A DNA stretch of 11,532 nucleotides. Origin: Sediminibacterium ginsengisoli. GTDB taxonomy: Bacteria > Bacteroidota > Bacteroidia > Chitinophagales > Chitinophagaceae. The DNA lies in NCBI GenBank assembly GCA_943326215.1, contig CALPSK010000009.1:1-11532 (forward strand), given 5' to 3'. This document shows, piece after piece, positions 1 through 7,075 of this stretch. The position numbers and the translations under genes were made by a program. A model generated the notes under the pieces. It was not told the origin of the DNA. It worked only from the letters and a program-made list of their open reading frames with translations, and did no database searches. Position 1 is the first letter of the stretch. Each line of letters starts with the position of its first letter.

Positions 1-1686
1 GGAGAAGTAGAAAAAGCCTTTTCTTTATTGAATCAATTAAGAAATGCGCCTTATAATGCTAATTATCTATCTGCCACTCATTTTTGGTTAGGAGAAATAA
101 GTTATAAGATGGGTAGAATCAATGACGCCATTGGTTATCTACAAAAATACATGTTAGATCCAATTAATTTAGGAGAAGTCAACCCTGCAAGCGCTAGGTA
201 TATATTAGGTTATTGCTTCTTAAAAAATGGTGCTTATCCAAAGGCATTAATTCAATTTAAAGAGATCTCCATTTTAAATGCGGGTGTAGAGTTAGATCGC
301 TATCAACAAGATGCCTATGTAAGAGTAGCAGATTGCCAAATGATGTTAAAGAAAATGAATGAGGCCTTGGCAACTTATCAGCAAGTGATAGATTTATCCT
401 GGTCTTATGCCGACTATGCCTTTTTACAAAAAGCTACCATATTAGGAGGTATAGGGAAGGTGAACGATAAAATTAAGATGCTTATTAATTATGAATCTAA
501 TTATCCAAACTCTACCTATATTAATGATGCTAGAATGGAATTGGCAGATACCTATGTAAGCCAAGAAAAGTTTCAAGATGCCATAGCCCCTTTATCTAAG
601 ATAACCTTAGATAAATCTGCTACCCAATTTTACCCTCAAGCTTATTATAAATTAGGTATTGTATATTTTAATTTGGATAAAAATCAAATGGCCCTTACCA
701 CTTTCAAAGATTTATATGCCAGTTATCCAAATTCAACAGAAAGTGAAAATGCCATTGAGTATATACGTAATATTTTTATAGAGGATCAAACGCCAGAATT
801 ATATGTACAGTTTATGAACGAATATGGCCATCCTTTAACGACGAATGAACAAGATTCATTAATCTTTAGGGCCTCTGTTCTTAAGTATGAGCAAAAAAGA
901 TATACAGAATCGGCTACTGGCTTTACTGCCTATTTACAGAAGTTTCCAAACGGTATTCATAACCTAGAAGCTACTAATCTTATTGCTGAAATAGCTTATT
1001 CAAAACAAAACTATGATACTGCTTTAGTATATTTTTCTACTATAGCCGATAGGGCACCCAATTTATATGCTGAAAGAGCAGCCCTGATTGCCGCTAGATT
1101 AAATTATTTTAATTACCAAAGGTATGAATTGGCTGAAAAGTACTTTACGATATTATTGCAAATTGCTACTCAGAAAGAAAATATTACAGAAGCCAATAAA
1201 GGTTTGTTAAGATGCCAATATAAAGCTGAAAAGTGGACGGATGCAAGTAAGATTGCTCAACAAATTCTGGAGGATAAAAATAGCGCTATGGATGATATGG
1301 AGATGGCGAATATGGTCATATACCATCAAAAATTAATAGCTAGTGATACGAGTGCCGCTATTCAAATAATTAGCAAAGTAATTAAAGCTGGCTCTAGTGT
1401 AATTTCTGCGGAAGCGCATTTTCAATTAGCGAATATTTATTTATTACAAAATAAGTTAAGCTTAGCGGAAAAAACCGCTTTTGATATCATTAAAAAACAA
1501 GCCTCATATGAATATTGGGTTACTAACACCTATATATTATTAGGTGATATTTATGTTGCACAGAAAGATAATTTCAATGCCATTGCTACTTATAAAAGTG
1601 TAGCCGATAACGCTACGATAGAACCACTTAAAATTGTTGCTGCTCAAAAGTTAAAAGAACTTACAGAAACACCAACAATTAAATAA
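1..1686 (+). CDS. Tetratricopeptide-repeat (TPR) protein, 5'-truncated by the window edge
   Basis: The reading frame is open from base 1 (first codons GGA GAA GTA GAA) and ends at TAA, so the true start lies upstream and about 561 residues are visible. The protein is almost wholly helical tandem repeats of about 34 residues with TPR-like spacing: small residues at helix contacts and recurring endings such as YPNST or FPNG before each new helix pair. This resembles the TPR_6/TPR_16 and YbgF-like repeats common in large Bacteroidota TPR proteins. TPRs are protein-protein scaffolds and no catalytic motif is seen. No signal peptide can be judged because the N-terminus is missing. The next gene, an outer-membrane barrel, begins 6 bp after the stop, so the two are probably co-transcribed, which suggests a periplasmic or envelope scaffold role (inference). 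The family call is firm; the specific function is unknown. Confidence 0.85.
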   Translation, partial: GEVEKAFSLLNQLRNAPYNANYLSATHFWLGEISYKMGRINDAIGYLQKYMLDPINLGEVNPASARYILGYCFLKNGAYPKALIQFKEISILNAGVELDRYQQDAYVRVADCQMMLKKMNEALATYQQVIDLSWSYADYAFLQKATILGGIGKVNDKIKMLINYESNYPNSTYINDARMELADTYVSQEKFQDAIAPLSKITLDKSATQFYPQAYYKLGIVYFNLDKNQMALTTFKDLYASYPNSTESENAIEYIRNIFIEDQTPELYVQFMNEYGHPLTTNEQDSLIFRASVLKYEQKRYTESATGFTAYLQKFPNGIHNLEATNLIAEIAYSKQNYDTALVYFSTIADRAPNLYAERAALIAARLNYFNYQRYELAEKYFTILLQIATQKENITEANKGLLRCQYKAEKWTDASKIAQQILEDKNSAMDDMEMANMVIYHQKLIASDTSAAIQIISKVIKAGSSVISAEAHFQLANIYLLQNKLSLAEKTAFDIIKKQASYEYWVTNTYILLGDIYVAQKDNFNAIATYKSVADNATIEPLKIVAAQKLKELTETPTIK

Positions 1687-1692
1687 AACATT

Positions 1693-3573
1693 ATGAAGTA
1701 TTTTTTAAAATATAGTTTCTTATTCATTTGTATTTTCTGTTTTTTAACTGCGGGTAATAGCCAGCAAAATAAAAAGACAAAAGCTAAGATGGCTGCTAGT
1801 AAAAAAGTAGGTACTAGTAAAAAGAAGAAACCTGTGAAATCAAGTAAAAGCAAAAAGAAGGCTAAAAAATCAAATTCGAAGAAAAAAAATAGGGTAGTGC
1901 GTAAAAAAAATACAGCCACATTCAATGTAGAAACAGCCGATCTATCAAAACTTTTGCAATCTAATAATATAGCTACTCCTACACTAGATACTATTCCAGA
2001 AAAAGAAGTAAGTATTATTTCAGCCTTCAAGCCACAGCTTAAAAATATAGCCAAACTAAATTTCACAAAGGCAATCAATAAAACCGATACCTCCACTACG
2101 GTACTTAATTATCAAGTTCCCACACAAAATTTAAGTTTTCAGTATAGACCTATTTCTTTAATCCCAAGGTCTTACAAAGAAAAAGAGACTTCTTTTCCAG
2201 TCAATACCACCAATTTAAAAGTTGGATTTGGTAATTATAATAACCAGTTCTTTGAAGCTAGTTACAATGCGATGGATGAAAATAATCATTCCCACGCTTT
2301 TGATGCTAGTTTTGAAACTTCTAATGGAATGCAGTATCTGCAACAGTATAACCATAAGAATTTTACATATATAGGCAATATCAATCTAAAAGAGAATTAT
2401 TCCATTCAAACTGAGGCTTTTTATCAAAATACACAACGCTATAGGTTTGGTTTAGTGCCTGATAATAGTAGTTTATCCTTGGCGGCCTATTCACAATCCT
2501 TTACCAATTTTGGAACCACTTTAAAATGGGTGAACGAAGGCTCGCAAAATTCATTGATGAATAAAATGTTTAATCCAATTCTTAAATTCGAGAATTTTAA
2601 AGGGCTGGCTAATACAAATAATTTGTGGGTAGAAATGTACAACCCAATGAGTTTTAAATTAAAAGGCACAGGTAGAATAAACCTTGATTTTAATTATAAT
2701 TATAATAAATATACACATACCAATTTCGTTAATCAAACGAATTCTTTTTTCACCATTCAACCCACTATTGAAATAAATAAATGGAATTCTAGTATTAAAG
2801 TTGGGGTTAAACCTAGTTTTACTTCCGATGAATTTGCATTATTTCCCGTCGTGCAGATTAGTAAGAAATTAAATGACACTAATTATTTATTAGTAGCTAA
2901 TTGGCAAACCATTTTAACCAATAATAATTATGCCAGTCTTTCTATGATGAACCCATGGATAGCTGCTCCCAACAGCCTAAAAATTACAACTCAAGTAAAA
3001 AAGGCTTTAGATGTTTATGTCAATGCCTCTAAAAGGTTCCAGTATAGTTTTGGTTTATCCTTAAATGATTACCATAATATTCCTTTTTTCAATAGAATTA
3101 ACAATATAGCACCCTCTTCCTTTTTCGGTTTACAATACCAACCCATTTTCGAATACAGAGCTATTACTTTAGAATTTGCTACTTCCATGCGTTATCAATT
3201 AAACGATCAATTTATTTTAAAAGGAAATGCGAAGTATATTCAGTTTAATTCAATCAAAGAAAATACCAATGCTTGGGGTATTTTGCCATTGAATTTGAAT
3301 GGAGATTTAAGTTGGTATCCTAGTAAGAAATGGTCAATTGATGGCAGTGTGCAATATTGGTCTGGCACTTCCTTTCAAAATGAAGCAGGCAATGCCTATG
3401 ATTTAAATAATACCCTTATTTTAAACGCTTCGTTTAATTATCAATTAACCACTCATTTAAAAGCCTGGGCTAAAGCGGAGAACTTATTAGATAAAAAGTA
3501 TCAGCGTTGGGCAGAATATCCCTCTTTAGGTGTTCAATTAATTGCTGGTATCGTATATTCGTTTCATAAATAA
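1693..3573 (+). CDS. TonB-dependent-receptor-like outer-membrane beta-barrel protein without a plug domain
   Basis: 626 residues. Residues 1-23 are a signal peptide (short Lys N-terminus, hydrophobic 8-18, likely cleavage before Gln24). Residues 27-72 are a lysine-rich tract, followed by a linker to about residue 150. From about 170 to the end the sequence alternates polar and aromatic residues in amphipathic strands. It starts with a GFGNYNNQFFEASY-type strand, shows turns rich in Asn/Asp, and closes with LLDKKYQRW and a final strand ending YSFHK, as in the barrel C-terminus of TonB-dependent receptors. I see neither a TonB box nor the roughly 120-residue plug, and the protein is short for a full receptor (usually over 700 residues). 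It may therefore be a plug-less relative rather than a transporter. It lies 6 bp after the TPR gene and 2 bp before the HU-like gene. Substrate unknown; automated annotation would probably say TonB-dependent receptor. Confidence 0.8.
   Translation: MKYFLKYSFLFICIFCFLTAGNSQQNKKTKAKMAASKKVGTSKKKKPVKSSKSKKKAKKSNSKKKNRVVRKKNTATFNVETADLSKLLQSNNIATPTLDTIPEKEVSIISAFKPQLKNIAKLNFTKAINKTDTSTTVLNYQVPTQNLSFQYRPISLIPRSYKEKETSFPVNTTNLKVGFGNYNNQFFEASYNAMDENNHSHAFDASFETSNGMQYLQQYNHKNFTYIGNINLKENYSIQTEAFYQNTQRYRFGLVPDNSSLSLAAYSQSFTNFGTTLKWVNEGSQNSLMNKMFNPILKFENFKGLANTNNLWVEMYNPMSFKLKGTGRINLDFNYNYNKYTHTNFVNQTNSFFTIQPTIEINKWNSSIKVGVKPSFTSDEFALFPVVQISKKLNDTNYLLVANWQTILTNNNYASLSMMNPWIAAPNSLKITTQVKKALDVYVNASKRFQYSFGLSLNDYHNIPFFNRINNIAPSSFFGLQYQPIFEYRAITLEFATSMRYQLNDQFILKGNAKYIQFNSIKENTNAWGILPLNLNGDLSWYPSKKWSIDGSVQYWSGTSFQNEAGNAYDLNNTLILNASFNYQLTTHLKAWAKAENLLDKKYQRWAEYPSLGVQLIAGIVYSFHK
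1771..1908 (+). other. Lysine-rich tract (residues 27-72 of the barrel protein) with two A8 homopolymers
   Basis: Directly after the predicted signal peptide, 46 residues contain 22 Lys and 2 Arg and no Asp or Glu, interspersed with Ser, Ala, Gly and Val. Codons mix AAA and AAG, so this is not a simple DNA repeat. After export it would lie in the periplasm as a flexible, highly cationic segment; binding to an anionic partner such as lipid A phosphates or nucleic acid is only a guess. Two runs of eight A occur at 1882-1889 and 1903-1910. Confidence 0.8.
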
Positions 3574-3575
3574 CT

Positions 3576-4058
3576 ATGGAAAAAGTATTAGAACAATATT
3601 TTGTACAAAACAATGAATTAGTGCTTACTAATATAGGTAGCCTTCATTTGAGTAAAAAGCCAGCCACTTGGATAGGGGGTACTCTACATGCACCTGAATT
3701 AACAATTACATTTTCAACAAATAATAGCAAACCTAGTAATCATTTTTATAACTATTTAGCAGAAGCTTTATCAATATCTAACGAACAAGCCAATATTCAA
3801 TTTGAGCAATTCTTAGAAAAAAGTTTTGACGCCCATAACAATACATTATCCATAGGGAATTTAGGAAGCATTGAAAAATTGGGAGATGAATATACTTGGA
3901 ATACAAGTTTCACTTCTAATCATTATTTTAAAGATATAACCATAAGTCCCATCACTACAAGTGAAGAGATGGTTGAAAAGAAGTCCATTCAATGGTATTG
4001 GATAGCACTGATTTTATCCATTATGGCCATTGCAGCAATTGTATTTAAATCTTTTTAA
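3576..4058 (+). CDS. Tail-anchored protein with tandem HU-like (HU-CCDC81-type) domains, no SPOR domain
   Basis: 160 residues. Residues 1-50 (ending helix, then VLTNIGSLHLSKKPA) and 54-105 (helices FYNYLAEAL and NIQFEQFLEKSFD, then NTLSIGNLGSIEKL) each follow the helix-helix-beta plan of HU, with NIGSL/NLGSI at the place of HU's GFGTF strand. Together they resemble the paired HU-CCDC81 bacterial domains known at the N-terminus of Bacteroidota SPOR-domain cell-surface proteins. Residues 138-157 (WYWIALILSIMAIAAIVF) form one membrane segment three residues before the stop, so the HU-like part should be cytoplasmic and anchored by its tail. No peptidoglycan-binding SPOR domain follows. It begins 2 bp after the barrel gene and ends 2 bp before the methyltransferase gene. 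The HU assignment is from pattern reading and needs a profile search; whether it binds DNA is unknown. Confidence 0.7.
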   Translation: MEKVLEQYFVQNNELVLTNIGSLHLSKKPATWIGGTLHAPELTITFSTNNSKPSNHFYNYLAEALSISNEQANIQFEQFLEKSFDAHNNTLSIGNLGSIEKLGDEYTWNTSFTSNHYFKDITISPITTSEEMVEKKSIQWYWIALILSIMAIAAIVFKSF

Positions 4059-4060
4059 AA

Positions 4061-4978
4061 ATGCCGGAAAATAATAAACAATTTTCACCTTGTCCCATTT
4101 GTAATAAAGAAGACATCGCTAATTTACTGCATACAAAGGATTACTCATTGACTGGAGAAGATTTTCAAATTATTCAATGTGCCAATTGTACACTAGAGTA
4201 CACCGATCCCGCACCCAGTAAAGAGGCCATTAAACCTTATTATAATTTTCCTTCTTATATTTCTCATACCGATACTAAAGATGGCTTCATAAACCAACTG
4301 TATCATAAAGTAAGAAATCATACACTTACTCAAAAGACGAATTGGGTACAATCGCTATTTACAGGCCATAAGGGACATATTTTAGAAGTGGGTGCTGGCA
4401 CAGGCGCTTTTGCACATTCAATGTCTAAAAAAGGCTGGAAAGTAACTGCATTAGAGCCAGATGAATCTAGTAGAAAGAAAGCCCTTGAAAATTACAATAT
4501 CCATTTACTTCCCATAGAAAAACTATATGATTTAGAAACTGCCAGTTTTGAAGTGATTACTTTATGGCATGTACTAGAGCATGTCCATGATTTGAATGAG
4601 TACATGAAAACATTTCAAAGGTTATTAAAGCCTAATGGCCGTCTAATTATAGCTGTACCTAATTATACAAGCTATGATGCAGGGTATTATAAAAAATATT
4701 GGGCTGCCTACGATGTTCCCAGACATTTATACCATTTCTCTCCTTTGTCCATGCATTATTTAGTCAAAAAACATAAAATGAGTATTGTACAAAAGCTACC
4801 TATGTGGTTTGACAGTTTTTATGTAAGCCTACTGAGTGAAAAATATAAAAAATCAGGATTTTTTGGAATGCTGCGTGCTTTTTTCATTGGTTGTCTATCA
4901 AATTTAAAAGCATTGCGCAATACAGATAGAGGAAGCTCCATGATCTATGAAATAAAAAAATTAGAGCAAGATTTATAG
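4061..4978 (+). CDS. Class I SAM-dependent methyltransferase with N-terminal zinc ribbon
   Basis: 305 residues. The N-terminus carries two Cys pairs (C11-P-I-C14 and C40-A-N-C43), a zinc-ribbon signature common in Bacteroidota methyltransferases of the Methyltransf_23 group. The Rossmann motif I is ILEVGAGTGAF at 107-117, the acidic ribose-binding residue is Glu132 (ALEP), and LWHVLEHV at 168-175 is the post-motif II typical of UbiG-like enzymes. A later motif NGRLIIAVPNY is at about 193-203. The C-terminal third is rich in Tyr/Phe/Lys and may contact the membrane or a lipid or sugar acceptor (inference). The substrate cannot be read from the sequence; related genes often lie among envelope or polysaccharide genes. 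ATG lies 2 bp after the previous stop, so it is the last gene of the four-gene run. It converges on the next gene over a 53-bp gap with no obvious terminator. Confidence 0.9.
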   Translation: MPENNKQFSPCPICNKEDIANLLHTKDYSLTGEDFQIIQCANCTLEYTDPAPSKEAIKPYYNFPSYISHTDTKDGFINQLYHKVRNHTLTQKTNWVQSLFTGHKGHILEVGAGTGAFAHSMSKKGWKVTALEPDESSRKKALENYNIHLLPIEKLYDLETASFEVITLWHVLEHVHDLNEYMKTFQRLLKPNGRLIIAVPNYTSYDAGYYKKYWAAYDVPRHLYHFSPLSMHYLVKKHKMSIVQKLPMWFDSFYVSLLSEKYKKSGFFGMLRAFFIGCLSNLKALRNTDRGSSMIYEIKKLEQDL

Positions 4979-5031
4979 AGAGTCAATTAGAAGATTAGAA
5001 AAATAGACATACAGGAATGATTTGAATATTT

Positions 5032-5847
5032 CTATCGCAAACGAACTTCCACTAATACAGGCCAGCATTTACCAGTAATAAAAAAGGTGTTTTTCTTTGG
5101 TTGATAAGCAATACCATTCATTACATATCCAGCATCAATACTTAAGGGATCGTATTTTACACCCGCTTGAGAAAGTATATTACTAAAATCAATACTACTT
5201 TTAACTTGTCCGCTTACTGGATCAATGACTACTACTTCATTTCTACCATATAAATTGGCGTATAATTGCCCATTGGCATATTCCAATTCGTTCAAATTAC
5301 TCAAATAACCATATTGATTAAATACCCCCAATGTTTTCTGAATCGTAAAATGAATAGGGTCTACAAAATAGATATTACTTTCTCCAGTAGAAATAATTAA
5401 GCTAGTATCGTTATGCGTTAAACCCCAGCCTTCATAAGGCCAGTAGAGTTCATTTATCTTCTTTAAAGTTTTGGCATCGTAGACAAAAACTTTATGGCTC
5501 TTCCAGGTAAGTTGATAAATTTTATCTTTAAATAGGGTAGTACCTTCTCCAAAATATTCTTTGTCTAATTTTACTTTACTACCCACTAGCTTCATATTGG
5601 TATCAAGTAATTGCAAAATACTTTTCCCTTCTAAGCCGGTAGACTCTAATAATTTATAGTCATTCCATTCTAAACCTTGTGTGTAGGAGCTAGTATCATG
5701 TGGGTAAACCTTAATAAGTTCATAAGACAAAGCAGTAGGGGCTGCAATAGAATTCTCATTGTTTGCTTCTGTACTATTTTGACTACTATTACAGGCCACT
5801 AAGAAATAGCAAAGTACAAGTGAATAAATGAACGCCTTTTTTTTCAT
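5032..5847 (-). CDS. Glutaminyl-peptide cyclotransferase, lipoprotein
   Basis: 271 residues. The N-terminus has KKK, a hydrophobic stretch and a lipobox LVAC at 16-19, so it should be exported and lipidated at Cys19; a disordered Asn/Ser/Glu-rich linker follows to about residue 38. The rest matches the plant/bacterial, zinc-independent glutaminyl cyclase family (Glu_cyclase_2, five-bladed beta-propeller): YTQGLEW at 55-61, ESTGLEGKS at 68-76, FGEGTT at 99-104, LTWK, EGWGLT at 139-144, NELEY at 186-190, and NGIAYQP followed by FFITGK and WP near the C-terminus. The family converts N-terminal Gln of peptides to pyroglutamate, releasing ammonia. It lies 52 bp downstream of ychF on the same strand, so it may be read from that gene or from its own AT-rich upstream region. 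Small departures include Cys261 where relatives usually read GKLWP. Family call firm; natural substrates unknown. Confidence 0.92.
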   Translation of the reverse strand: MKKKAFIYSLVLCYFLVACNSSQNSTEANNENSIAAPTALSYELIKVYPHDTSSYTQGLEWNDYKLLESTGLEGKSILQLLDTNMKLVGSKVKLDKEYFGEGTTLFKDKIYQLTWKSHKVFVYDAKTLKKINELYWPYEGWGLTHNDTSLIISTGESNIYFVDPIHFTIQKTLGVFNQYGYLSNLNELEYANGQLYANLYGRNEVVVIDPVSGQVKSSIDFSNILSQAGVKYDPLSIDAGYVMNGIAYQPKKNTFFITGKCWPVLVEVRLR

Positions 5848-5899
5848 AGTTATAAGTTCAATGAAATAGGATCAAATAATATTAAATTATATATTTAAT

Positions 5900-6997
5900 T
5901 TAAACATTAAATCTAAAATGCATTACATCTCCGTCTTTTACAATGTATTCTTTACCCTCAATTCTTAATTTACCACTTTCTCTACAAGCAGCTTCGCTTT
6001 TAAATTTAATAAAATCATCAAAAGCAATTACTTCTGCTTTAATAAAACCTTTTTCAAAATCGGTGTGAATAACGCTGGCTGCCTGTGGGGCTTTCCAGCC
6101 TCTACCAATTGTCCAGGCACGTACTTCTTGCACACCTGCTGTAAAATAAGTTTCTAAATTCAATAATTTATAGGCCGATTGAATTAAACGGTTTAAGGCA
6201 GGCTCGGTCATTTTATATTCATCCATAAATACGGCTCTATCTGCTGGGTCTTCGAGTTCTGCAATCTGTGATTCAATATTATTACACATTACAATTACTT
6301 CTGCACCTTCTGCTTTAGCCATTTCCACTAACATGGCTGAAAACTTATTGCCGGTATGCATAGAAGCTTCATCCACATTCGCTACATACATCACAGGTTT
6401 TTCTGTTAATAAGAAACTATCTGCAATAGCAAGTCTGTCTTCCTTAGATAAATCTAAAGAGCGAATACTTTTTCCTTGCTCTAAATGAATTTTACATTTT
6501 TGTAAGACTTCTAATTCTACTTTGGCCTTAGGATCTGTTTTAGCCATTTTCTCGCAGCGTTGAATTTTTCTATCTACACTATCTAAATCTTTTAGCTGTA
6601 ATTCTGTTTCAATAATTTCTTTATCCGCAATAGGGTTAATAGCGCCTTCTTCTCTTAATACATTCTCATCTTCAAAACATCTAATCACATGTATCACGGC
6701 ACTTACTTCTCTAATATTGGCTAAAAACTTATTACCTAAACCTTCACCCTTACTTGCTCCTTTTACTAATCCAGCAATGTCCACAATTTCTAATTGAGTA
6801 GGGACTATTTTATTGGGAATAATTAAATCTGCTAATTGTTGCAATCTATTATCTGGGACATCCACTAAACCTACATTGGGTTCAATAGTGCAGAATCTAT
6901 AATTGCTCGCCTGTGCTTTGGCACTATTACTAACTGCATTAAATAAAGTCGATTTTCCTACATTGGGTAATCCCACAATCCCTGCCTGTAAAGCCAT
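5900..6997 (-). CDS. ychF: Redox-regulated ATPase YchF (OLA1/Obg family)
   Basis: 365 residues from the ATG at 6997, matching the usual length of about 363. An upstream in-frame ATG at 7042 would add 15 residues, but it lies upstream of the likely -7 box and the family starts with MALQAGIVGLPNVGKST-like sequence, so the shorter start is chosen. The P-loop is at 9-17 (GLPNVGKST), G3 DIAG at 73-76 followed by the glycine-rich GASKGEGLGN, and the base-specificity loop is NVDE at 207-210 instead of NKxD, the change that makes YchF prefer ATP over GTP. A coiled-coil insertion covers about 125-190, and a TGS domain fills about 281-364. The family binds the 70S ribosome and is linked to stress responses and translation. 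Divergently oriented from the SpmAB-like gene across 78 bp. Confidence 0.97.
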   Translation of the reverse strand: MALQAGIVGLPNVGKSTLFNAVSNSAKAQASNYRFCTIEPNVGLVDVPDNRLQQLADLIIPNKIVPTQLEIVDIAGLVKGASKGEGLGNKFLANIREVSAVIHVIRCFEDENVLREEGAINPIADKEIIETELQLKDLDSVDRKIQRCEKMAKTDPKAKVELEVLQKCKIHLEQGKSIRSLDLSKEDRLAIADSFLLTEKPVMYVANVDEASMHTGNKFSAMLVEMAKAEGAEVIVMCNNIESQIAELEDPADRAVFMDEYKMTEPALNRLIQSAYKLLNLETYFTAGVQEVRAWTIGRGWKAPQAASVIHTDFEKGFIKAEVIAFDDFIKFKSEAACRESGKLRIEGKEYIVKDGDVMHFRFNV

Positions 6998-7019
6998 AAT
7001 TTCTAGTGTTTTATGAGCG

Positions 7020-7027
7020 CAAAAATA
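7020..7027 (-). promoter_or_regulatory. Probable -7 box (TATTTTTG) for ychF
   Basis: The minus strand reads TATTTTTG, a match to the Bacteroidota TAnnTTTG -7 element. It would place transcription start about 15-20 bases before the ychF ATG at 6997. I find no TTG at the usual -33 distance, so support is moderate. The box also lies downstream of the alternative ATG at 7042, which argues for the shorter YchF start. Confidence 0.45.
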
Positions 7028-7075
7028 CAATTCTAAACTCAAAAATGACTATATTAGAACCATAAACAATAGATT

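Noticed and set aside
1644..2096. Minus-strand open frame of 150 codons opposite the barrel gene
   Set aside because: Its Phe/Leu-rich run is only the complement of the lysine codons in the barrel gene's basic tract; no plausible start context or family resemblance.
2487..2669. Minus-strand open frame of 60 codons inside the barrel gene
   Set aside because: Shadow of a well-supported coding region with no domain or upstream signal.
4979..5031. Convergent gap after the methyltransferase gene searched for a terminator or small RNA
   Set aside because: No hairpin or conserved RNA motif visible in 53 bp.
5873..5880. ATTATTTG on the minus strand as a -7 box for the glutaminyl cyclase gene
   Set aside because: It fits TAnnTTTG only with an extra spacer base and has no -33 TTG; the region is almost pure A/T, so chance matches are expected.
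6998..7042. Longer YchF start adding 15 residues
   Set aside because: The extension is not part of the family, and the likely -7 box at 7020-7027 lies inside it.
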